A stretch of DNA of 12,832 bases from Acanthamoeba castellanii str. Neff. Lineage: Eukaryota > Discosea > Longamoebia > Acanthamoebidae. Under the pieces are notes generated by a model. That model saw only the letters and a list, made by a program, of their open reading frames with translations, was not told the DNA's origin and ran no database searches. The position numbers were made by a program, and so were the translations under genes. The DNA lies in assembly GCF_000313135.1 (NCBI RefSeq), contig NW_004457640.1, forward strand, positions 162,287 to 175,118. Direction: 5' to 3'. Every line of letters begins with the position of its first letter. Within the stretch, counting starts at the first letter, position 1. Positions 7,612 through 12,832 of the stretch are shown here, one piece after another.

Positions 7612-10406
7612 TCATGCCGAGAGGAGGTCGACGACCTCCTTCAGGAGGTCGCCGTGTGCGAGGTAGGCCTTGGCTTGAGCCACCATCTGGTCGAGCTCCT
7701 CGTCCTTGCACGCTGCCAGGTCGAAGGCCGGACATGGCGGATTGAGGCGCACGTACCTGGCCATCCGACGATGGCTGTTGAGCCAGGCCTTGGCCCGCTG
7801 GTGGATCTGCTCTGAGTCCGTGGCGGCCGCAATAATGTCGAACAAGGGCTCCACACTCTTGTGCATGGGTGGCAGCGTCGACGATGACAACGAGGCTGCC
7901 GCCGGCGCCTTCTTCGACGCCTTCGCGGCCTGCCACGACTCCACCACAGGCGCGCCCGTGCCGAGGGAGACAACGGAGATGCGACGGCCGGGCCACAGCC
8001 GCATCGCCTCAAAGATGGCGATCTCTGTAGGGTTGTTGGCCACCACGCCACCGTCGATGAACTCGTGCTCGCCTGTGTTGTGTGTCGTGTTTTTTGTGAG
8101 TGTAAGAGAGGGTGGGTACAACTCTCGCCCCTCCGAGAGGGCAGCGCACCGATCTGGACACTGGGGAGATAGCCAGGCGCAGCGCTGGTTGCCAGCAGGG
8201 CTTGAGCGAAGGTGATGCCTCGACCATCGGTCGAGCCCCGGTAGTAGCGGTGGTGCTGGCCCTCCTCCTCATCGCGCGATCCGTACGTCCGGAAGATGAA
8301 CGGCCCTAGCCTTCCGTCCCGCTTCTGTGCCGACACGACGAAGACCTTGACGCGGAGGTCGTGCAAGCTGTCGAGCTCGACGTGCTCGCCCACAACTTGC
8401 TCGACGATCTCTCTGAGCTGTTGGCCGTTGTAGAAGCCCTCCTGTTGGAGGGTGCGGATGGCGCCCCGGGTGTAGTTGCCGAAGCTGTAGCCGAATACCT
8501 TCTTGCCCAGGTTGCGGTACATCTCTTCCGCACCATCCACGCCCACCTATGTGCGCGCGTGTCTTACTTACACTGCACCAGAACGAAGGCAGGAACGACG
8601 GTGGTGGTGGTGGTGTACCTTCTTCGCAGCAAGAGCCGCCGCGAGGATGCCGCCGGTCGACGTGCCAGCCACCAGGTCGAACATCTCGTCCACCTGTCGA
8701 TACCACCACGATCAGTGACCCGGTTACCAGAACAGAGGGAAGGAGAGGGGGGGATGGGTGCCTTTTTCCCGGTGCGGGCCTCGAGCTGGCGGATCATTTC
8801 GATGAGGATAACTCCACGCATGCCACCTCCGTCCATGCACAGCACCCGGATACGAGGCAGGCTCAGAAGTTCACTGCATGGAGGCGGCTGCGAGAATGCT
8901 CGCAGCATGGTGCTCACCGGTGCCGGGAATGAGCCTGCATGTGGGACGACATCGTGTGTGTTGGTGTGGTGTGTCATGTGCGGAATCGAGTGTGTGCCAT
9001 TATTGGTTACCTGTCTCAGATGGGTCTTGGAAGAAGCACTTGTCCGGCAGAAGACTGGCGTCCCACAGTGATTGGTCTTTTTTGTGCTTTTGTGGTGTGA
9101 GTGAGATTGATCGAAACACCAAAACCAAAGGGGGTCAATCGTACCTTTTGGTGGTTGTGGCGCAGCCAGAAGGCACGATCGAACGACTTCAGAAGAGCGC
9201 GATCGTCGTCGTCCAGGAGATGTAGGTGGTCTCGGCAGTCTGGTCCAGCTGGGCGTGCGAGTGGAAATCGACGTCCCTAAATCGAGGGAGCGTCGCTTCG
9301 CCTCGCTTCAGTTTCTGCAAAAACACACCTGGGGAGGAAAAACAAGAGGTTATCAACGCCGAGCTCCGATCCCATGTCAAAAAAACAGGGTTAACAGCCG
9401 AACGCACAGAGTGTGATCGATAGCGCCGTACGTACCGATCTCGCCTTGAACTGGCTTGCTCAAGCCAAGGGTACGGAGCGCGCTGGCGACGAAATGCTGG
9501 CACGTGCAGGTGCGCTGGTCGTAGTGCTTGGTCGCGTTCCACACGATTACCTGGTCGGCCAGCTGGTGGATACAAAAGGCGAAGGAGGTGATGTCAGAGA
9601 CGCAGACGGCAAATCAAAGAAAGGGAACACGGAGGCGTGGTCGGGTAGGGTACCTTGCGGAGACTCTCCATGTCCGCAGGCTGGGTGACATCAAGCACGC
9701 CGACGTCGAGTGCCAGGAGGGCATCAATCCGAGTGCAGCTCCTTGGTGTGCACCAGTGAGCCGTCGAACCAGTGAGGCCCCACCTGCAGCGCCGAATGTA
9801 CCAGCCCGTCCTGGTGGTGTCGTGCGTATGGTGGTGGTGACCATTGGTTATCATCAGCTCAGCTGTTCGTGAACACGAGGAGGAGCGGGGAGGGGGGCAC
9901 TTCGGTCTTGATTATGCGTCGGACGAGCCACGCAAGAGTGGGGTTCTGGTGCCAGTAGGCCAGATCGACCAGCACGAACTTGACCACCACCCGCTTCCTC
10001 ATGTCATGCTTGCGTATGCCGTCCTGCGCAGTCGATGACCACTTGATTAATTGGTATTACAGCGTAATTTGGTCGTTACCAGTTTCTTGCGAAAAAGGAA
10101 ACCTTAAAATTAAAATTAGGGGGGCGGTACAAGCCAGTAGTCGAGAAGGGCGGTCGGCTGGGCGTAGGGTGCGTGGTCGTCTATGCTGAACACAGAGCTG
10201 GTGAACTTGCTCGACACCAAGACTGTTGCCTCCTCTTCCGAAATCGTCACTTGGCCGGGCTCCTGGTTCGAGGCAACTCGCAAGCTGGGCACCTCGCTGT
10301 CGGCGGGCCTCCGAGGCCATTGTGTGCGTGTGTGTGGTGGTTGTTTGAATTTTGGCCCGTCGGTGGCGCGGACAAACTCGACATTTGGTGGTAATTTTGG
10401 TACCAT
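7612..10406 (-). CDS. Patatin-like phospholipase with an N-terminal LRAT/NlpC-P60-like domain; two apparent frameshifts
   Basis: Patatin-fold lipases cleave acyl chains from phospholipids with a Ser-Asp dyad. Exons on the minus strand: 10406-10131, 10023-9901, 9810-9654, 9562-9436, 9328-9145, 9086-9011, 8934-8762, 8693-8619, 8546-8150 and 8072-7612. The C-terminal half is clean: an oxyanion loop DGGGMRG near residue 350, the nucleophile in GTSTGG (Ser about 384), TSAAPGYLP, the catalytic Asp in FIDGG (about 535) and VSLGTG. The N-terminal half carries HSALQVGPHWF, then ALDVGVLDV and, further on, TCTCQHFVASALRTLG. The His then Cys-x-His-Phe-Val order recalls LRAT/HRASLS acyltransferases and other papain-like NlpC/P60 folds. 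This half also contains two frame changes, near 9724-9732 and 9205-9225; they are opposite in sense, so the exon total (2049 nt) is still divisible by three. The start ATG at 10406 has A at -3 and G at +4, but an in-frame upstream ATG at 10487 is possible. The patatin call is firm; the N-terminal domain call is moderate. Confidence 0.85.
8694..8761 (-). other. GC-AG intron in the patatin gene
   Basis: The junction between TGKK and VDEMFDLVAGTSTGG must fall after AAG at 8762 in phase 0. The intron there begins GCACCC, not GT. The nearest GT donor (GTAACC, about 45 nt further on) gives phase 1 and does not fit the acceptor at 8695-8694. GC-AG is the commonest non-canonical class of U2 intron. 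Confidence 0.7.
9205..9225 (-). other. Apparent frameshift 2 in the patatin fusion gene (one base short)
   Basis: Exon 5 enters with two bases and must leave in phase 0, but its length (184 nt) is one base short. The frame giving FHSHAQLDQ reaches a stop at 9191-9189. The good downstream sequence, LLKSFDRAFWLRHNHQK, is in another frame. The switch maps to the ATCTCCTGG region. No donor/acceptor pair resolves it. Confidence 0.6.
9724..9732 (-). other. Apparent frameshift 1 in the patatin fusion gene (one base in excess)
   Basis: Exon 3 should start and end in phase 0 but is 157 nt long. The frame giving HSALQVGPHWFDGS meets a TGA at 9726-9724, while ALLALDVGVLDVTQ follows at once in another frame. 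The switch maps to CTCGGATT. One G fewer there would close the frame. The only GT nearby (at GTGCACACC) would remove the good downstream block. Confidence 0.65.
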
Positions 10407-10676
10407 GATACTCCCCCACAGGCCATTGGGCCATGCTTTTTGTGTGGACCCACGGCCGCAGCATAGGTGCGGCCGACTCTTGAGCAAGCAGGCAGTGCAT
10501 GGTGACTACCAGGGAGCATGCTGCAGCACCGGTTGTTCTACCTCCACCCCCCACACCTGCCGCGCCTGCCAAAGCGCAAAGTTAGCCTGCTTCCGGTACT
10601 TTTACCTCCCCCTCTCTCTCTCGCGCTCACGCTAAAACTCACCTCACCTGGCGGCGTTCATGTGCCTAGGGTTTCC
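10407..10676. promoter_or_regulatory. Divergent intergenic region between the patatin and kinase-array genes
   Basis: These 270 bp separate the head-to-head start codons proposed for the two genes. A CT tract (about 10605-10622, CTCCCCCTCTCTCTCTC) precedes the kinase start, like the pyrimidine-rich leader of the phosphoesterase gene. An acceptor-like CCTAG at about 10665-10669 lies just before the kinase ATG, so an upstream non-coding or coding exon is possible. I looked here for the missing kinase N-lobe and found none. Confidence 0.4.
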
Positions 10677-12832
10677 ATGTCTTTGGAGGAATTGGAGCGA
10701 GGTCTCGCTGCCTTGTCGAGAACCAACCCTGGTCCCAAGCCCAAAGCGATGTGGTCCTGCCTGCTGATTTGCACCAGGTGTTCCTCGGCCCAATTGCCCA
10801 TCCTTTGCGACACCCGGCTGGGCGAGGTCAACTCGGCTGGCTTGCTGGTCGACGAAACGCTGGGCGAGAGGCTGTGGCCCACTTTTTGCCATTGGGACGT
10901 GAACTGCGTCGGGGCCAGCGTCAACAACGTGATGTGCCTCGACCTCCGACTTAGTGTGAAGGAGCTAGAGTACGGGTGCGACATGATCAAGACCACACCT
11001 TTGGGGGCGTGGACCAGCTTCCGCTACCCCGAGCACGGCCTGCGAGCAGTGCGTCAGAACCCCGGTACCTCCTATTGTTGCCTGATCGGCCGCTTCACCA
11101 ATGCGCGCTTATGCTCCTGTGGGCGCTCTTGACCGAGAAGGTGCCTTATCAAGGCGTAGAAGACAGGCTTGTGGGGAGGAAGGTCGACCAGGGCGAGCGA
11201 CCCCCTCTCGACCACGACGAATGCTTCAACAGCCTCTCGTGCGGATCCCAACTGACGGACCTCATCGGGCGTTGCTGGCACAAAGACCCCGAGGCGAGAC
11301 CTTCCGCAGCCGCCGTGGTTGAGGAATTGCGGTCCATCTATCCAGGTGCGGAGATAGTCGGTTGAATCGACCGCTGGCGACAGTTCTGTTCAACAGCTAA
11401 CGGATTGGTGGCGTGCGTGTCGTGTGTGTAGTTGTGCCCTGGACGGACCTGCACTTCGCAGGTGGCCAAGACGTGGACGGAGGTGGTCAACCCCGCCAGG
11501 TGCTGCAAGGCTGGTGGCAAAACGCTCCGGTCACCATCGAGGTTGTCGACATGGATGACATCACCTGTTCCCAGTTCCTCGCTCAGATCGCCATGCTCAG
11601 GTGCACTACGCTTCCCGCTGCGCCATGTGTGTACTCAGGAGTGCCTACAATGCGTCACACACGAGCTCACCAGTGGGGGCGGCAGGAACCTGAATCACGC
11701 CAACATTGTCGGGTTGCTCGCTGCGAGCGAGCAGGAGGGCAAGCAGCACGCGGGGCTCGTGTGGGAGTCAGCCGAGCATGACGACCTCCACCCAGCTTTG
11801 CCCAACGCGGACGCATGGCGGGCTCTGTCGACAAGTATGAAACTCGCCTGTGTCGCCGATGTCGCCGAGGCGCTGGACTACCTCCACTCCCAGAGCCCAC
11901 CAATCATACACGGCCGTACGACCACCACGTGCCTCTTCCTGATTCGTTTCTGCCTGACGAAGTTGATCGACAGGCATAAGCCCTAGCAACGTCTTGTTGC
12001 ACAGAAAAAGCACGACCAAGCTGGCTGGTTGCACTGCAGCCAGGAGCCTCGACCGCCATTGGCCAATCGACAACGCCACTCGCTCGGAACGTTCCGTCTA
12101 CATGCCCTGGTGGGACGGCGAGTACTCGGACAAGACGGACGTGTTCAGCCTGGGCGTGCTCCTGTGGGAACTGTTCTCTGGGAAGAAGCACCCCACCCCA
12201 CTGCTGTGCGTGCCCCGTCGCTGCGAGCATGCTTTGCTCGACGACCCGGAAACACCGCGAGCCCGGTTGGTCAGCCGGCCGCCTCTGAGCGACGCCGGCA
12301 TCGTGGCTCTCTCGGTCGGCCGAGAATTGCAAAGCCTTGCCGAGCGTTGTTGCCAACTTGCGTCTGCCTCGCGGCCGTCAGCAGCAGAGGTGATGCGCGA
12401 GCTTCAGTACCTGCACTCGAGTACGTGCCTGTCGTCCATATCGTCGTGTCGCATCGCGCTGTGTTTAGCTGTCTGAACTGACCCGTCGAGGCGCTCGATT
12501 GCAGAGATCTCCGCGCACGAGAGGGGACCCGTGAGATTTGCGCCAGAATCGGTCGTCACAAGCCTTCGATCAATGTGCAGATGTACGCCCATGTGTGCGT
12601 GTGATGTGGAGATGTTACATACATGACTGACCGGGCGTTTGGAATGGCATCAGTGGTCGGCCCAGAGGACTGCTTCGAGAGGGGTGAGTGTATCAGCATC
12701 GGGACCCGCGGTGAGATCCACGAGATGGTATTGGAAGAAGGAGCCGAGGTAACCACGGTTGCCGCCCGAACTGTAAACAAGAGGCACATCACCGACGAGC
12801 AATTGCTGACGACAGTTACCCAGGCCATGTAC
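10677..12832 (+). CDS. Tandem tyrosine-kinase-like pseudokinase array, partial at the right edge
   Basis: Exons: 10677-11345 (with an apparent frameshift near 11065-11110), 11432-11600, 11686-11915, 11974-12420, 12505-12582 and 12654 to the edge. Phases agree at all five junctions. Domain 1 has only a C-lobe, from the alpha-D/E helices (SLEELERGLAALSRTNPGP) to the conserved end CWHKDPEARPSAAAVVEEL. Its HRD position reads CDT (10806-10814) and its APE motif reads YPE. Domain 2 is complete: the glycine loop is degenerate (GGGQPRQVLQG); the VAIK lysine is Glu (VTIEV, 11539-11541); NLNHANIVGLL and VAEALDYLHS are good; HRD is HGR; DFG is GCT (12027-12035); and KTDVFSLGVLLWELFSG is well conserved. 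Domain 3 starts at about 12656 with ISIGTRGEIHEMV and VAART, so its lysine is Arg (12767-12769). No transmembrane segment is seen. Known pseudokinases act as scaffolds or allosteric regulators; that role here is inference. The 5' end is uncertain. Confidence 0.8.
11065..11110 (+). other. Apparent frameshift in kinase-like domain 1
   Basis: The frame giving GAWTSFRYPEHGLRAVRQNP runs on to a stop at 11130-11132. The conserved ALMLLWALLTEKVPYQG block follows in another frame. There is no AG between about 11058 and 11134 to serve as an acceptor. One extra GC in the GCGCGC at 11102-11107 would explain the shift. Sequencing error, decay and a non-canonical intron are all possible. Confidence 0.6.

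Noticed and set aside
8361..9071. Long open frame on the plus strand (236 codons)
   Set aside because: It lies opposite the patatin exons, spans several of their introns and shows no domain sense; it is an antisense shadow of GC-rich coding sequence.
10407..10676. Search for the missing N-lobe of kinase domain 1 upstream of the proposed start
   Set aside because: No glycine loop, VAIK-like or HPNIV-like sequence was found in any plus-strand frame.
10840..10960. Resemblance of a stretch of domain 1 (VGASVNNVMCLDLRL) to extracellular DNRLRE-type repeats
   Set aside because: The flanking sequence aligns in order with a kinase C-lobe (PIL...LLVDE...YPEH...CWHKDPEARPS), so the resemblance is taken as chance.
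11904..12356. Open frame on the minus strand (150 codons)
   Set aside because: It is antisense to the well-conserved C-lobe of kinase domain 2 and has no recognisable motif.
1..12832. tRNA, rRNA, transposon or viral sequence
   Set aside because: No cloverleaf, rRNA core, terminal repeats, transposase, integrase or capsid motifs were recognised on either strand.

Overview
This window looks like nuclear DNA of a free-living amoebozoan, most probably Acanthamoeba or a close relative. The coding DNA is GC-rich. Genes are closely packed and cut by many short introns (about 46-131 nt), whose donors are often GTACG. The proteins are eukaryotic. The species is an inference; no rRNA or other taxonomic marker is present. 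All gene models below were assembled by hand by matching splice sites, reading phase and remembered family motifs.

Layout. (1) 1-896, minus: 5' part of an unrecognised gene that runs off the left edge. (2) 1204-5339, minus: a complete 21-exon COG7 gene (conserved oligomeric Golgi complex subunit 7); the exon lengths sum to 2379 nt, giving 792 residues, and the first coding exon carries only the initiator ATG. (3) 5340-5504: a 165-bp divergent promoter with two opposed CCAAT boxes. (4) 5505-7418, plus: a complete 10-exon secreted or membrane-anchored calcineurin-like phosphoesterase of the purple acid phosphatase 29/16/28 type (382 residues) with all its metal-binding motifs. (5) 7419-7611: a convergent 3' intergenic region. 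(6) 7612-10406, minus: a 10-exon patatin-like phospholipase with an intact catalytic dyad, fused behind an N-terminal LRAT/NlpC-P60-like domain. It has one GC-AG intron and two apparent frameshifts, both in the N-terminal half. (7) 10407-10676: a second divergent intergenic region. (8) 10677 to the right edge, plus: a tandem array of tyrosine-kinase-like domains: the C-lobe of domain 1, a whole domain 2 and the N-lobe of domain 3. The catalytic residues are missing in each domain where they can be checked, so this looks like a tandem pseudokinase. One apparent frameshift lies in domain 1.

The left half (COG7 and phosphoesterase) is conserved housekeeping sequence whose reading frame closes exactly across 31 exons. 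The right half (lipase fusion and pseudokinase array, head to head) is accessory in character and holds all three frame breaks. The candidate unusual system is this divergent pair: a possible two-enzyme lipid-acyl hydrolase/acyltransferase fusion beside a multi-pseudokinase protein. Nothing in the sequence proves that the two work together.
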